64,000 nucleotides of DNA from Stenotrophomonas pavanii (GCF_900101175.1 NZ_FNFQ01000015.1:28918-92917), one strand, 5' to 3'; positions 25,422 to 34,651 are shown, counted from the first letter of the stretch. Made by a program: numbers and translations. Notes: generated by a model not told the origin, from the letters alone.

Positions 25422-27719
25422 TTAGAACTCCGCCGCCACCGTCATGAACAGTTGCCGCGGTGCGCTCGCGTGGATCGCATAGCGCGTGCCGTTCGGGTCG
25501 GTCGGTGCGAACGAGCTCAGCTGGCCCGCGTAGCGCTTGTTGGTCAGGTTGGTCGCGTTCAACGACACCCGCACGTTGCGCAGGCCCAGCCCCGGGCCGA
25601 AGTCGTAGCCGGCACCGGCGTCGAAGGTGGTCACGCCCGGCACCGACTGGTCGTTGGTGTAGGTGTAGTAGCGCTTGCCGGTGTACTTGGCACGCAGGCT
25701 GGCGAAGAAGCCATCACGGTTCCAGCTGATCTCGCTGGAGGCCATGCGCTGCGGCGTGTCCACCGTGATCTTGCCGGCCACCGGCACCACCGCACCGCCG
25801 GACAGATAGTCGTCCTCGTAGGTGGTCTTGTTCCAGGACAGCGCGTTGTACCACTGCAGGCCATCGATCGGCTTGAGGATGAAGGTCAGTTCCGCGCCAT
25901 GGCTCTTCACCGAACCGACGTTGATGAAGCGCGTCACGCACTCCGGGCGCGTGCCGACCTCGATGCTCGAGCACGGGTTCAGCGACAGCAGGCGGTTGTC
26001 GAACGTGACGTTGTATGCGGCGATCGACGCCTGGTACTTCTCGCCGAAGGTACGGAAGCCGGCTTCCAGGCTCTTGGACTTCTCCGGCTCCAGCCCGGCG
26101 CTGGCCGCGAACGATTCGGGCGACACCTGCAGCGGGCCGCCGCTGCCACCGCCAACGAAGGCGGCGATGTTCTCGGCGTAGGAGGCGAACAGCTCATTGT
26201 TGGCGTTGAGCTTGAAACCCACGCCCACCTGCGGCAGCACCGATTCCTTGGCGGTCAGCGTGCCCGAGGCGATGCGGGTCTCGACACCGGGCTGCGCGGT
26301 GGCGCGCATGCGGGTGTTGGGGCTCTTGATGCCCACGTCCACGGTCAGGCGCTGGTCCAGAAAGCGCATGCGGTCCTGCACGTAGAACTGGCGCGTGCGG
26401 ATGTCGAAGTCCTGGTTGAACAGCAGGCGGTCGGGGTTCTTCAGGTACAGGTCGTCCAGGAACGGGCCGCTGATGTAGTAGAAGTTGCGCGACACGTTAT
26501 GGTCGTTCTGCTCGTACCACAGGCCGGCTTCCAGCTCGTGGATGCCCACCGTCCACGACAGCGCGGCGGTCAGGCCATCGCGGTTGATCGTGTAGTTGGT
26601 GCTGCGGATCGAGATCGGCAGCATCCTGTCGGTACCCGGGTAGGACGGCTGGCCCGGCGCCCACCAGTGGCCCTGGCCACGGTTGTCGTGGTGGTAGGCC
26701 AGCAGCTTCAGGCGACCCTGCTCGCCCAGGCGCAGGTCGGCATCGATCGAGTACAGGTTGTCGTCACGCAGCGCACGGCTCTGGTAGTACGCATCGTCGA
26801 TGCTGTTGACGCCGCCGCTGAACTTGCAGCGCGCCTTGTTGTAGGTGCCCGGCGCGCAGTACGCGGCGGCGACGGCGCGATCCCAGTCCGGCGCGTAGAT
26901 GTTCCAGTCATAGCCCAGTCCGCGTGCCAGCATGTCCTTGGACAGGTAGGCGTAGTTGGCCTGGCTGGCGCGCGAGGTCGCCACGAACGCACCGAAACGG
27001 TGGTCGCCGACATTCCACACTGCCTTGGCATTGAACTGGCGGGTGGTCTGGTTCTGGTACGGCGCGGCCCACATGTCCTGGTCCTGGTGCACGCCGGACA
27101 CGTAGGCCGAGAAGCCGTTGAGGTCGCCGGTGTCCACGCGCAGGTAGCCACGGCGCTGGTTGTTGTCGCCGACGGTGACGCTGGCGCGGCCACCGAACTC
27201 GGTGGACGGGTCCATCGAGAAATACTGGATGGTGCCGCCGAGGTTGCTGGTCGAGGCCACGCCCAGCGAACCGATGCCCTGCGACAGTTCGGCGCCGGCC
27301 AGGTTCTCGGCGATGATCGCGCGGGCAATGCTCAGCCCGTTGTAGTTGCCGTAGCTGTTGTCGCCCAGCGGGATGCCGTCCAGCGTGTAGCCCAGGCGGC
27401 TCTTGTCGAAGCCGCGCAGGCTGATGGTCTGCGATTCCTCGTTGGCACCGAAGGCATCGTTGGACTGCACCGACACACCCGGCAGGCGGTCGAGGATCTT
27501 CTGGCCACTGGTACCCGGCGGCAGCACCTGCTTGTCCACGGCAGTGATGCGCTGCACCTGGCGGGTCTCGCCTTGGCCGATCACAGAGACGGTATCCAGC
27601 GTCTGCGCGCTCAGCGCGGCATCGGTGCTGGCGCCGGTATCGGCGGTGGTGGCGGCATGGGCGCTGGCAGCGGCGAAGAGCGCGATCGCTACGGCGATCG
27701 TCAGGTGTCGGGTCTGCAT
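25422..27719 (-). CDS. TonB-dependent outer-membrane receptor
   Basis: 765 residues from the ATG at 27719; another ATG at 27734 adds five residues before the signal peptide (TIAVAIALFAAASAHA). The plug domain contains ILDRLPGVSVQSNDAFGANE and ISLRGFDKSRLGYTLDGIPLGD. The rest is a 22-strand-type barrel with alternating aromatic strands, closing on the C-terminal Phe (FMTVAAEF). Such receptors import ferric siderophores, vitamin B12, sugars or peptides using TonB energy. The ligand cannot be told, and no regulator of the FecIR type is adjacent. Single gene between two terminators. Confidence 0.93.
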   Translation of the reverse strand: MQTRHLTIAVAIALFAAASAHAATTADTGASTDAALSAQTLDTVSVIGQGETRQVQRITAVDKQVLPPGTSGQKILDRLPGVSVQSNDAFGANEESQTISLRGFDKSRLGYTLDGIPLGDNSYGNYNGLSIARAIIAENLAGAELSQGIGSLGVASTSNLGGTIQYFSMDPSTEFGGRASVTVGDNNQRRGYLRVDTGDLNGFSAYVSGVHQDQDMWAAPYQNQTTRQFNAKAVWNVGDHRFGAFVATSRASQANYAYLSKDMLARGLGYDWNIYAPDWDRAVAAAYCAPGTYNKARCKFSGGVNSIDDAYYQSRALRDDNLYSIDADLRLGEQGRLKLLAYHHDNRGQGHWWAPGQPSYPGTDRMLPISIRSTNYTINRDGLTAALSWTVGIHELEAGLWYEQNDHNVSRNFYYISGPFLDDLYLKNPDRLLFNQDFDIRTRQFYVQDRMRFLDQRLTVDVGIKSPNTRMRATAQPGVETRIASGTLTAKESVLPQVGVGFKLNANNELFASYAENIAAFVGGGSGGPLQVSPESFAASAGLEPEKSKSLEAGFRTFGEKYQASIAAYNVTFDNRLLSLNPCSSIEVGTRPECVTRFINVGSVKSHGAELTFILKPIDGLQWYNALSWNKTTYEDDYLSGGAVVPVAGKITVDTPQRMASSEISWNRDGFFASLRAKYTGKRYYTYTNDQSVPGVTTFDAGAGYDFGPGLGLRNVRVSLNATNLTNKRYAGQLSSFAPTDPNGTRYAIHASAPRQLFMTVAAEF

Positions 27720-27853
27720 GGTGGTCCGTTGCATGGGGAGTGATCACCGGCACGCGTGCGCGGTGCAGGGCCACTATGCGAACGGAACATGAAACCTTCT
27801 TTACGGAAAACCAACGAACGGTGCAGGGCACCCGCGCAGGTCCGGCAGCCGGA

Positions 27854-27900
27854 TGAAAAAGGGGCCGGATTCCCTTCGCAAGCGAAGGTTCACCGGCCCC
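27854..27900 (-). terminator. Rho-independent terminator of the citrate-porin operon
   Basis: On the minus strand GGGGCCGG...CCGGCCCC encloses an inner CCTTCGC/GCGAAGG stem and is followed by TTTTTCATCC. It lies 47 bp past the stop of the PhaB-like gene and upstream of the TonB receptor start. Confidence 0.88.
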
Positions 27901-27946
27901 GCGCACTCCGTGGGGGAGGCGGTCCACGCGCTGCGTGGAGGAGGGC

Positions 27947-28687
27947 TCAACCCATGTACAGGCCACCGTTGACCGGATAGTCGGCGCCGGTCACGTACGA
28001 GGCTTCATCCGAGGCCAGCCACGCGCACAGGCCGGCCACTTCCTCGGGGCGACCCAGGCGGCGTACCGGCACCGAGGCTGCCAGCCGGTCCAGTACATCC
28101 GGCGGGAAGCTGCTGATCGCCTGGCTGGCGATGTAGCCCGGCGACAGCGTGTTGACGGTGACGCCGCGCGAAGCCACTTCGGCGGCCAGCGCACGGCTGA
28201 AGCCATGCATCGCGGCCTTGGCGGTGGCGTAGTTCACCTGGCCGATCTGGCCCTTGTGGGCGCTGACCGAGCCGATGTTGATGATGCGGCCCCAGCCGCG
28301 CGTGGCCATGCCGTCGACCACCTGCTTGGTCAGGTTGAACAGCGCATTGAGGTTGGAGGCGATCACCGCGTTCCAGTCCTCCACCGTCATCTGCCGGAAC
28401 AGCAGGTCGCGGCTGCCGCCGGAGTTGTTGACCAGTACATCGACCTCACCGACTTCGGCGCGGACCTTGGCGAACGCCGCGCTGGTCGAGGCCCAGTCGG
28501 TCGCGTTGCCTTCGGAGGCGATGAAGTCGAAGCCCTGTTCGCGCTGCTCGCGCAGCCAGTTGGCCTTGCGCGGCGAGTTCGGCGCGCAGCCGGCAACCAC
28601 GGTGTGGCCGCTGCGGGCCAGGCTCTGGCAGATGGCAGTGCCGACACTGCCCATTCCACTGGTGACGTAAGCGATTCGAAGCGTCAT
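27947..28687 (-). CDS. PhaB-like acetoacetyl-CoA reductase (short-chain dehydrogenase)
   Basis: 246 residues, matching the PhaB/PhbB type closely: RIAYVTSGMGSVGTAICQSL (Rossmann), VVAGCAPNSPRKANWL, GEVDVLVNNSGGSRDLLF, GWGRIINIGSVSAHKGQIG, VNYATAKAAMHGF (Tyr-x3-Lys) and the terminal TGADYPVNGGLYMG. The enzyme reduces acetoacetyl-CoA with NADPH to (R)-3-hydroxybutyryl-CoA. No polymer synthase or thiolase is nearby. It is 24 bp behind the citrate carrier gene and ends that operon, so the real substrate may differ. Confidence 0.85.
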   Translation of the reverse strand: MTLRIAYVTSGMGSVGTAICQSLARSGHTVVAGCAPNSPRKANWLREQREQGFDFIASEGNATDWASTSAAFAKVRAEVGEVDVLVNNSGGSRDLLFRQMTVEDWNAVIASNLNALFNLTKQVVDGMATRGWGRIINIGSVSAHKGQIGQVNYATAKAAMHGFSRALAAEVASRGVTVNTLSPGYIASQAISSFPPDVLDRLAASVPVRRLGRPEEVAGLCAWLASDEASYVTGADYPVNGGLYMG

Positions 28688-28711
28688 TGCAGAAGGCTCC
28701 TTGGCAAAGGG

Positions 28712-30043
28712 TCAGGCGGCGAGGGGATACAGGCCGAACAGCAGGCTGCCGATCATCAGCAGCATCGAGATGGCGATGGCCCACTTCAGGGTGAACTTCT
28801 GGTGGTCGGCGAATTCGACCTTGGCCAGGCCCACCAGCAGGTAGGTGGACGGCACCAGCGGGCTGAGCAGGTGCACCGGCTGGCCGGCCAGCGAGGCGCG
28901 CGCCATTTCCACCGGGGTGATGCCGTAGTTGCCGGCGGCCTCGGACAGGATCGGCAGCACGCCGAAGTAGAACGCGTCGTTGGACATGAAGAAGGTGAAC
29001 GGCATCGACGCCACAGCCGTGATCACCGCCAGGTACGGGCCCCACGATTCCGGAATCACCGCCAGGAAGCTGTGCGACATCGCTTCGACCATGCCGGTGT
29101 TGTTGAGGATGCCGGTGAAGATGCCTGCGGCGAAGATCAGCGACACCACCGACAGCACGTTACCGGCATGGTTGACCACGCGGCGACGCTGCTCGGCCAG
29201 GTTCGGGTAGTTGATCACCAGTGCGATGGCAAAGCCGACCATGAACAGCACCGGCATCGGCAGCACGCCGATGATCAGCGCGGTCATCAGCGCCACGGTC
29301 AGCGCCAGGTTGACCCACAGCAGCTTCGGGCGCTTGATGTCTTCGGCGTCTTCCACGGTCGGCAGCGGATTGCTGTCATCGGACACGCTGTTGTCCATCC
29401 AGCTGCCGCCCTTGGGCAGGGTCACCACGCCGAGGCGACGACGTTCCTTCAGGCCCAGGTACCAGGCCAGCAGCAGTACGCCGGCACAGGCGATCACCAT
29501 CGACGGGATCAGCGGCACGAACACATCGGCCGGGTCTACGTGCAGCGCGGTGGCCGCGCGTGCGGTCGGGCCGCCCCACGGGGTCAGGTTCATCACGCCG
29601 CCGGCGAGGATGGTCACGCAGGTCATGTTCAGTGCGTTCATGCCCAACCGCTGGTACAGCGGCAGCATCGCCGAGACGGTGATCATGTAGGTGGTCGAAC
29701 CGTCGCCATCGAGCGAGATCAGCATCGCCAGCACCGCGGTGCCAAGCACGATCTTCATCGGGTCGCCCTTGACGAAGCGCAGGATCACCCGCACCAGGGG
29801 ATCGAACAGGCCAGCGTCGATCATCACCCCGAAGTAGAGGATGGCGAACATCAGCATCACGCCGGTCGGCGCGATCTTCTTGATGCCCTCCAGCATCATC
29901 TCGTCGATGCCGGCACCGAAGCCACCGATCAGCGCGAACAGGATGGGAATGGTGATCAGGGCGACGAGCGGCGACAGGCGCTTGCTCATGATCAAGTACA
30001 TGAACGTAATGACCATGCCAAAGCCGAGGATGCTCAGCATCAT
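28712..30043 (-). CDS. CitMHS-family citrate carrier
   Basis: 443 residues, about 11-12 membrane segments. ISLDGDGSTTYMITVSAMLPLY and GGVMNLTPWGGPTARAATAL are typical of CitMHS, which imports citrate complexed with a divalent metal together with protons. A soluble loop lies around residues 225-250 (SDDSNPLPTVEDAEDIKRPK). The gene is between an OprO/P-type porin and the PhaB-like reductase, and a kinase/regulator pair starts on the opposite strand beyond the porin. That context suggests induction by tricarboxylates. The metal preference (Mg or Ca) is not readable. Confidence 0.92.
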   Translation of the reverse strand: MMLSILGFGMVITFMYLIMSKRLSPLVALITIPILFALIGGFGAGIDEMMLEGIKKIAPTGVMLMFAILYFGVMIDAGLFDPLVRVILRFVKGDPMKIVLGTAVLAMLISLDGDGSTTYMITVSAMLPLYQRLGMNALNMTCVTILAGGVMNLTPWGGPTARAATALHVDPADVFVPLIPSMVIACAGVLLLAWYLGLKERRRLGVVTLPKGGSWMDNSVSDDSNPLPTVEDAEDIKRPKLLWVNLALTVALMTALIIGVLPMPVLFMVGFAIALVINYPNLAEQRRRVVNHAGNVLSVVSLIFAAGIFTGILNNTGMVEAMSHSFLAVIPESWGPYLAVITAVASMPFTFFMSNDAFYFGVLPILSEAAGNYGITPVEMARASLAGQPVHLLSPLVPSTYLLVGLAKVEFADHQKFTLKWAIAISMLLMIGSLLFGLYPLAA

Positions 30044-30087
30044 CTGCGGACTCCTTGCGAAAACAGGACGTGGGGAGTGGAAGGGGC

Positions 30088-30106
30088 CGGGCGCCGCGCG
30101 CCCGGA
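30088..30106 (-). terminator. Intercistronic hairpin between porin and citrate carrier genes
   Basis: CCGGGCGC-CGC-GCGCCCGG forms an 8-bp GC stem in the 72-bp gap after the porin stop, with no T-run. It more likely attenuates or stabilises, giving porin in excess over carrier, than fully terminates. Confidence 0.55.
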
Positions 30107-30115
30107 ATGTCAGGT

Positions 30116-31291
30116 CTAGAAGTCGTACTGCAGGCGGCCGGTGACCGCGCGCGTGCGGTCCACCGTGACTCCGGCCAGGCGGTCGCGGTTGCGGCTTTCG
30201 ATCACGTTGAGCATGAAGCGCAGGTTGTCGCGCAGGTACCAGTTGCCACCCAGCGTCCACGCCTCAGTGCTGCCACGGCGCAGGTCCGGCGCGCCGTCGA
30301 GGTGCTGTGCGCCCCACATCTGGTCGTAGCGCAGCGCCACTTCGAAGGCCCCGGCCTTGTGGCGGATGTCCTTCACCCGCGCGAAGCGGCCGGTCTTGCG
30401 GTCGTAGGCGCGGCTTTCGCCGGTGACGAACCAGCTGAGCATGCCGTAGGCAGCCATCACGTCGCCGCGCTGGGCGCCGTCATCGAAGGTGGCGCCGCTG
30501 AACTCGCCCTGCCACGACAGCGGGCCGCGCACCTGCGCGTATTCCAGCGACCACTTGTTGACGTCGGTATCGCGGCCGGCGGAGAAGTCGACCAGGGTCA
30601 GGCGGCTCTCGTCGGACAGGTGCCCGGCCGGGCGCGGGCGGATGCGCAGGCCGGGCACGCCATTGGCGCCAGGGTTGTCATACGCCTCGCGGGCCAGCGA
30701 CAGGCCCAGGTGCAGTACGTCCCCGTCGCTGGGCGAGGGCGACCAGGTGACGCGGCCACCGGCCGCACGGCCCTTCACCTGCCAGGCGTCGATGCTCTCC
30801 AGGCTGTAGACGCTGGCTGCCCAGGTGAAGTCACCGGGGTTGGCCTGCCACGAGGCACCCAGGCGGTACAGCGGTGCCAGCGTGGTGCCGGCGTTGCCGC
30901 GCTCCAGGAAGGTGCCGTAGTTGGAACTGGTACGGTCATCCAGCGAGAAGAACTGCTTGAACTGGCCCACGGTCAGCTTGCCGGCCTTGCCGAAGCTGCG
31001 GGCCAGGTACACGTCCTTGGCCTCGACGCGGTCGCCGGAGAAGTCGGCTTCCAGCTTGTAGTCGACCACGAAGAACTTGCCCGACACATCGACCCAGGCA
31101 CGGCGGATCTCGGTGTCGTCCTTGTTCGGGGTACCGCGGTTGTCGTTGTCGAAGCTGGCAAAGTCCAGGTGCAGGCGGCCACCGAGGGTGGCGGTGACCG
31201 GACGGTCGTCTTCGGCAGCGAAGGCCGGCGCCGACAGGGCAGCCAGCGCCATCATGGCGACAGGACGCCGCCAGGCAAACGTGAATTCCAC
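30116..31291 (-). CDS. OprO/OprP-family porin of the citrate operon
   Basis: 391 residues if translation starts at the GTG at 31291, which has GGAGGG four bases upstream and gives VEFTFAWRRPVAMMALAALSAPAFA, a proper signal peptide. An ATG further up at 31369 would give an implausible Cys/Pro-rich leader. The mature protein begins with a beta strand ATLGGRLHLDFASFD, has repeated transmembrane strands (RAWVDVSGKFFVVDYKLEAD) and ends in Phe (VTGRLQYDF). It is a trimeric anion-selective type of porin by family. With CitMHS behind it, it likely passes citrate across the outer membrane. Confidence 0.88.
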   Translation of the reverse strand: MEFTFAWRRPVAMMALAALSAPAFAAEDDRPVTATLGGRLHLDFASFDNDNRGTPNKDDTEIRRAWVDVSGKFFVVDYKLEADFSGDRVEAKDVYLARSFGKAGKLTVGQFKQFFSLDDRTSSNYGTFLERGNAGTTLAPLYRLGASWQANPGDFTWAASVYSLESIDAWQVKGRAAGGRVTWSPSPSDGDVLHLGLSLAREAYDNPGANGVPGLRIRPRPAGHLSDESRLTLVDFSAGRDTDVNKWSLEYAQVRGPLSWQGEFSGATFDDGAQRGDVMAAYGMLSWFVTGESRAYDRKTGRFARVKDIRHKAGAFEVALRYDQMWGAQHLDGAPDLRRGSTEAWTLGGNWYLRDNLRFMLNVIESRNRDRLAGVTVDRTRAVTGRLQYDF

Positions 31292-31370
31292 AAACCCTCC
31301 CAGGTGCGCGCCAGGCGCGCGGCAATCGTGGGCACCGGACGGTGCGCGGCCGCAGTCTGGGTCGGGCAAG

Positions 31371-31387
31371 CTGTCATCGTCCTGTCA
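31371..31387. promoter_or_regulatory. 11-bp-spaced direct repeats, candidate TctD-like binding site
   Basis: CTGTCA at 31371-31376 recurs at 31382-31387, start-to-start 11 bp (one helical turn). This is the usual half-site geometry for OmpR/PhoB-family response regulators. It lies between the divergent porin (start 31291) and response-regulator (31498) genes, 80 bp ahead of the porin start. Function is inferred. Confidence 0.5.
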
Positions 31388-31497
31388 ACGGTTTGTGCGG
31401 TGCAGCGTAAAACCGGCCGCTGCGCTCATTGGGCCACGCCCGGCAAGCGCGATGGCGGCATGCGGTAGCATTCGTTTCCCCTCCCACACCTGTGCCC

Positions 31498-32187
31498 ATG
31501 CGCCTGCTGCTGGTCGAAGACAATCCGGACCTGGCCGATGCGATCATCCGCCGGATGCGCCGCAGTGGGCACGCGGTGGACTGGCAGGCCGACGGACTGG
31601 CCGCGGCCAGCGTGCTGCGCTACCAGAACTTCGACCTGGTGGTGCTGGATATCGGCCTGCCCAAGCTCGACGGCCTGCGCGTGCTGGCCGGCATGCGCGA
31701 GCGTGGCGACAGCACGCCGGTGCTGATGCTGACCGCGCGTGACGGCATCGAGGATCGCGTGCAGGCGCTGGATGTCGGCGCCGACGACTATCTGGGCAAG
31801 CCCTTCGATTTCCGCGAGTTCGAAGCGCGCTGCCGCGTGCTGCTGCGGCGCGCGCGTGGCCAGGCCAGCGAAGTGGTGCAGATCGGCGGCTTCCAGTTCG
31901 ACAATGCGGCGCACCGGGTCAGCCTCGACGGTGAGCCGATCGAACTGCCCAACCGCGAGTACCGCCTGCTGGAGATCCTGGTGGGTCGCCTTGGCCAGGT
32001 GGTGGGCAAGGACGAGATCGGCAACGGCCTGTTCGGCTTCGACGACGAGGCCGGACCGAATGCGATCGAGCTGTATGTGGGGCGGCTGCGCAGGAAGCTG
32101 GCAGGCGCGCCGCTGCGCATTACCACCGTGCGCGGCGTGGGGTATCTGCTGGAAGCCAGTGATGGCGTTGCCGATGCAGACGGCTGA
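31498..32187 (+). CDS. OmpR-family response regulator (TctD-like)
   Basis: 229 residues. The receiver domain has the acidic pair in LLVEDNPDL, phosphoacceptor Asp51 (VVLDIGLPKLDG), Thr in MLTARD and Lys101 (LGKPFD). The C-terminal winged helix has IELPNREYRLLEILVGRLGQ and LYVGRLRRKL...ITTVRGVGYLL. It is followed by an overlapping kinase gene and faces the porin-citrate carrier operon, the same arrangement as tctD/tctE by tricarboxylate uptake genes. It probably activates that operon in response to citrate (inference). Confidence 0.9.
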   Translation: MRLLLVEDNPDLADAIIRRMRRSGHAVDWQADGLAAASVLRYQNFDLVVLDIGLPKLDGLRVLAGMRERGDSTPVLMLTARDGIEDRVQALDVGADDYLGKPFDFREFEARCRVLLRRARGQASEVVQIGGFQFDNAAHRVSLDGEPIELPNREYRLLEILVGRLGQVVGKDEIGNGLFGFDDEAGPNAIELYVGRLRRKLAGAPLRITTVRGVGYLLEASDGVADADG

Positions 32188-33571
32188 CACGCGCGCCGCC
32201 AACATGGCGCCGGGGTCGTTGCGGCGTACCCTGCTGCTCTACCTCGGCGCGCTGCTGGCCGTGTTCGCGGTGGCGCTGCTGTTTGCCGCACGCGATTATG
32301 GCCAGCGTGCCGCCAACCGATCCTACGATCACCTGCTGGTGTCCTCGGCACTGTCCATCGCCGATTCGGTGGCCCTGGTCGATGGCCACTGGCAGGTCGA
32401 CCTGCCGTACGCAGCGTTGGACCTGCTGGCAATGGCCCCGGAAGACCGCGTGTTCTATCGGGTCGCCGACAGCCGCGGCACGCTGATCACCGGCTACGGC
32501 GACCTGCCGGCGCCGCCGCGCCGGCCCGGTACGCAGCCGCAGCTGTTCGATGCAGCTTACAGCGGTGAAACCGTGCGCTTCGTGGTGGTCGGCCGCAGCT
32601 TCGCCGCAGCCTCGGCGCAGGGCGAGGTACAGGTGCAGGTCGGCCAGACCCGGCGCGCGCGTGAAGCCGTCGCGCAGGACATGGTCAACCGCGCGTTGCT
32701 GGCGATCGGCGTGCTGTCCGGGCTGCTGCTGGCACTGGTGGCGTTCGGCGTGCATCGCGCATTCCGGCCGCTGGTGCGGGTGGAGCGCGAGCTGTCGCGC
32801 CGCGAGCCCTCCGACCTGAAGCCGCTGGACGCCCGCGTGCCGCGCGAGATGGACCAGATGGTGGCCGCGTTGAACCGCTTCATGGAACGCCTGTCCAGCA
32901 GCAACGAGACACTGCGCGCCTTCATGGCCGAGGCCGCACACCAGATGCGCACGCCGCTGGCCGCGCTGCGCGCGCAGGCGCAGCTGGCGCTGGATGACGA
33001 TGATCCAGAGGACATGCGGCGCAGCCTGCAGGCGATCGAGCGCAACGCCACGCACATGAGCCGCCTGCTCAACCAGCTGCTCAGCGATGCCAGCGTGATC
33101 CATCGTTCGCACCTGCAGCGCTTTGCGGCGGTGGACCTGGCCGAGACAGTGCACCAGGCGTTGCATGAAGCACTGCCGCAGGCCGGCCCGGCACCGCGCG
33201 TGCAGTTGGCGATGACCGCCGAGCCGGTGCAGGTGCACGGTGATGCGCTGCTGCTGCGCGAGGCGATCAAGAACCTGGTGGACAACGCACTGAAGTATGG
33301 CGGCGACGGCCCGTTGCAGATCGCGTTGACCGTCGAGGGCGGGCAGGCCGTGCTGACCATCGCCGACCATGGCGCTGGCATCGCCGCGGCCGATGCCGAG
33401 CGCGTGTTCGAGCGCTTCGCGCGTGGCGAGGGCGCGCCGTCCGGCGGTGCCGGGCTTGGCCTGGCCATCGTCAAGCGCGTGGTCGACAGCCATGGCGGCC
33501 GCATCGACCTCAGCAACCGCCCGCAGGGTGGACTGATCGCCACCATCCGCCTGCCCCGGAGCCGCGCATGA
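32162..33571 (+). CDS. Sensor histidine kinase (TctE-like)
   Basis: 469 residues from the ATG at 32162, which has GGAAG six bases upstream and overlaps the regulator gene by 26 bp; ATG 32174 is an alternative. Two membrane helices (about 23-43 and 177-197) bracket a ~130-residue periplasmic sensor. A HAMP-like stretch follows, then the H-box AEAAHQMRTPLAALR with His260, and the N, G1 and G2 boxes (NLVDNALKYGG, ADHGAGI, GAGLGLAIVKRVV). It likely senses tricarboxylates directly or through the coupled periplasmic binding protein. Confidence 0.9.
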   Translation: MALPMQTADTRAANMAPGSLRRTLLLYLGALLAVFAVALLFAARDYGQRAANRSYDHLLVSSALSIADSVALVDGHWQVDLPYAALDLLAMAPEDRVFYRVADSRGTLITGYGDLPAPPRRPGTQPQLFDAAYSGETVRFVVVGRSFAAASAQGEVQVQVGQTRRAREAVAQDMVNRALLAIGVLSGLLLALVAFGVHRAFRPLVRVERELSRREPSDLKPLDARVPREMDQMVAALNRFMERLSSSNETLRAFMAEAAHQMRTPLAALRAQAQLALDDDDPEDMRRSLQAIERNATHMSRLLNQLLSDASVIHRSHLQRFAAVDLAETVHQALHEALPQAGPAPRVQLAMTAEPVQVHGDALLLREAIKNLVDNALKYGGDGPLQIALTVEGGQAVLTIADHGAGIAAADAERVFERFARGEGAPSGGAGLGLAIVKRVVDSHGGRIDLSNRPQGGLIATIRLPRSRA

Positions 33572-34623
33572 TCCGCCTGTTCGCCATCGCCGTTGCCCTG
33601 CTGCTGGCCCTGCCGGTGCTGGCCGCGCCGGGTGAGGTGCGCCGCTTCCCGGCACAGGCAAGGACCACCGCGCAGCTGCGCATCCACGGTACGACCGATA
33701 TCGAAGTGTTCGCAGTGGTCATCGCCGACTACCAGCGCCTGCACCCGGGTACCGAGGTGGTGTACGAGGACATCATCACCCAGGACCTGTACGCGCGGTA
33801 CCTGCACGACCGTACGGGACCGGCCTCGCCGGACCTGCTGATCTCCAGCGGCATGGACCTGCAGACCAAGCTGGTCAACGATGGCCACGCGCTGCCGCAC
33901 CGCTCGGCGCAGACCGCCGTGTTGCCGGCTTGGGCGCAGTGGCGCAGCGAGGCGTTCGGGATCAGCTATGAGCCGGTGGTGATGGTGTACAACACCCGCG
34001 CGCTGCCGGCGGCGCAGGTACCGCACACGCGCCGCCAGCTGCTCGACCGGCTGCGCGCCGAGGGCGCACCGCTGCGCGGCAAGGTCGGCACCTATGACAT
34101 CGAGCGCAGCAGTGTCGGCTACCTGCTGGCGACACAGGATGCGCAGCGCGGCAGCATTGCCGGTGCGCTGCTGGGCGCACTCGGCGACAACGATGTGGTG
34201 CGCGAGGAGCGCACCGGCGTGCTGCTGGACAGGGTGGCCAGCGGCCAGCTGTCGCTGGCCTACAACGTGCTTGGCTCCTACGCACAGGCCCGCATCGACG
34301 CAGGCGCGCCCCTGGGCATCATCGAACCCGAGGACTACACGCTGGTGGTGCTGCGCACCGCGGTGATTCCGCGTACCGGCCCGCATCCGGAGGAGGCGCG
34401 GCGTTTCCTCGACTACCTGCTGTCGCCGCGTGGCCAGCAGGTGCTGTCGCGGGAAGCGCGCCTGATGCCGATCGTGACCGGTAATGCGCGTGGCGACCAT
34501 GCGCCTGGGCGCAGCCGCCGCCCGATCCAGCTGGGCCCAGGCCTGCTGGTGTACCTGGATGCGCTCAAGCGCCGCCAGTTCCTCGATGCCTGGCGCAGCA
34601 GCGTCGAGCCGGCCGGGCGCTGA
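33568..34623 (+). CDS. Periplasmic substrate-binding protein coupled to the kinase
   Basis: 351 residues with a signal peptide (RLFAIAVALLLALPVLAAP). It is a type-2 periplasmic binding protein (iron/phosphoglycerate-transporter style): YQRLHPGTEVVYEDIITQDL, SPDLLISSGMDLQTKLVNDG, FGISYEPVVMVYNTRAL and LDYLLSPRGQQVLSREARL. Its ATG overlaps the kinase stop (ATGA), so the two are made together. No ABC permease or ATPase follows. It is therefore probably a co-sensor presenting ligand to the kinase rather than a transport component, as in PgtC-like sensing (inference). Confidence 0.85.
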   Translation: MIRLFAIAVALLLALPVLAAPGEVRRFPAQARTTAQLRIHGTTDIEVFAVVIADYQRLHPGTEVVYEDIITQDLYARYLHDRTGPASPDLLISSGMDLQTKLVNDGHALPHRSAQTAVLPAWAQWRSEAFGISYEPVVMVYNTRALPAAQVPHTRRQLLDRLRAEGAPLRGKVGTYDIERSSVGYLLATQDAQRGSIAGALLGALGDNDVVREERTGVLLDRVASGQLSLAYNVLGSYAQARIDAGAPLGIIEPEDYTLVVLRTAVIPRTGPHPEEARRFLDYLLSPRGQQVLSREARLMPIVTGNARGDHAPGRSRRPIQLGPGLLVYLDALKRRQFLDAWRSSVEPAGR

Positions 34624-34639
34624 CGCGGCGACCTGCCCG

Positions 34640-34645
34640 TACAAT
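34640..34645 (+). promoter_or_regulatory. -10 element for the LuxR-type regulator gene, likely leaderless
   Basis: TACAAT ends six bases before the ATG at 34652, and the intervening GGCGGC is not a convincing Shine-Dalgarno. The pattern TAnAATGGCGGC then ATG is almost the same as at rsgA. Confidence 0.5.
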
Positions 34646-34651
34646 GGCGGC

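Noticed and set aside
27947..28687. Polyhydroxybutyrate biosynthesis operon
   Set aside because: Only a PhaB-like reductase is present; no phaA, phaC or phasin gene is in the window.
31292..31369. Upstream ATG (31369) for the citrate-operon porin
   Set aside because: It gives a leader with no signal peptide; the GTG at 31291 with GGAGGG yields a proper one.
27935..31468. Very long plus-strand open frame (over 1,100 codons) opposite the citrate operon
   Set aside because: It is antisense to three well-recognised genes, its product is His/Gln/Arg/Ala-rich with no domain, and such frames are expected by chance in DNA with strong third-position GC.
33568..34623. Complete ABC importer
   Set aside because: No permease or ATPase gene follows the binding-protein gene; a LuxR-type regulator is next.
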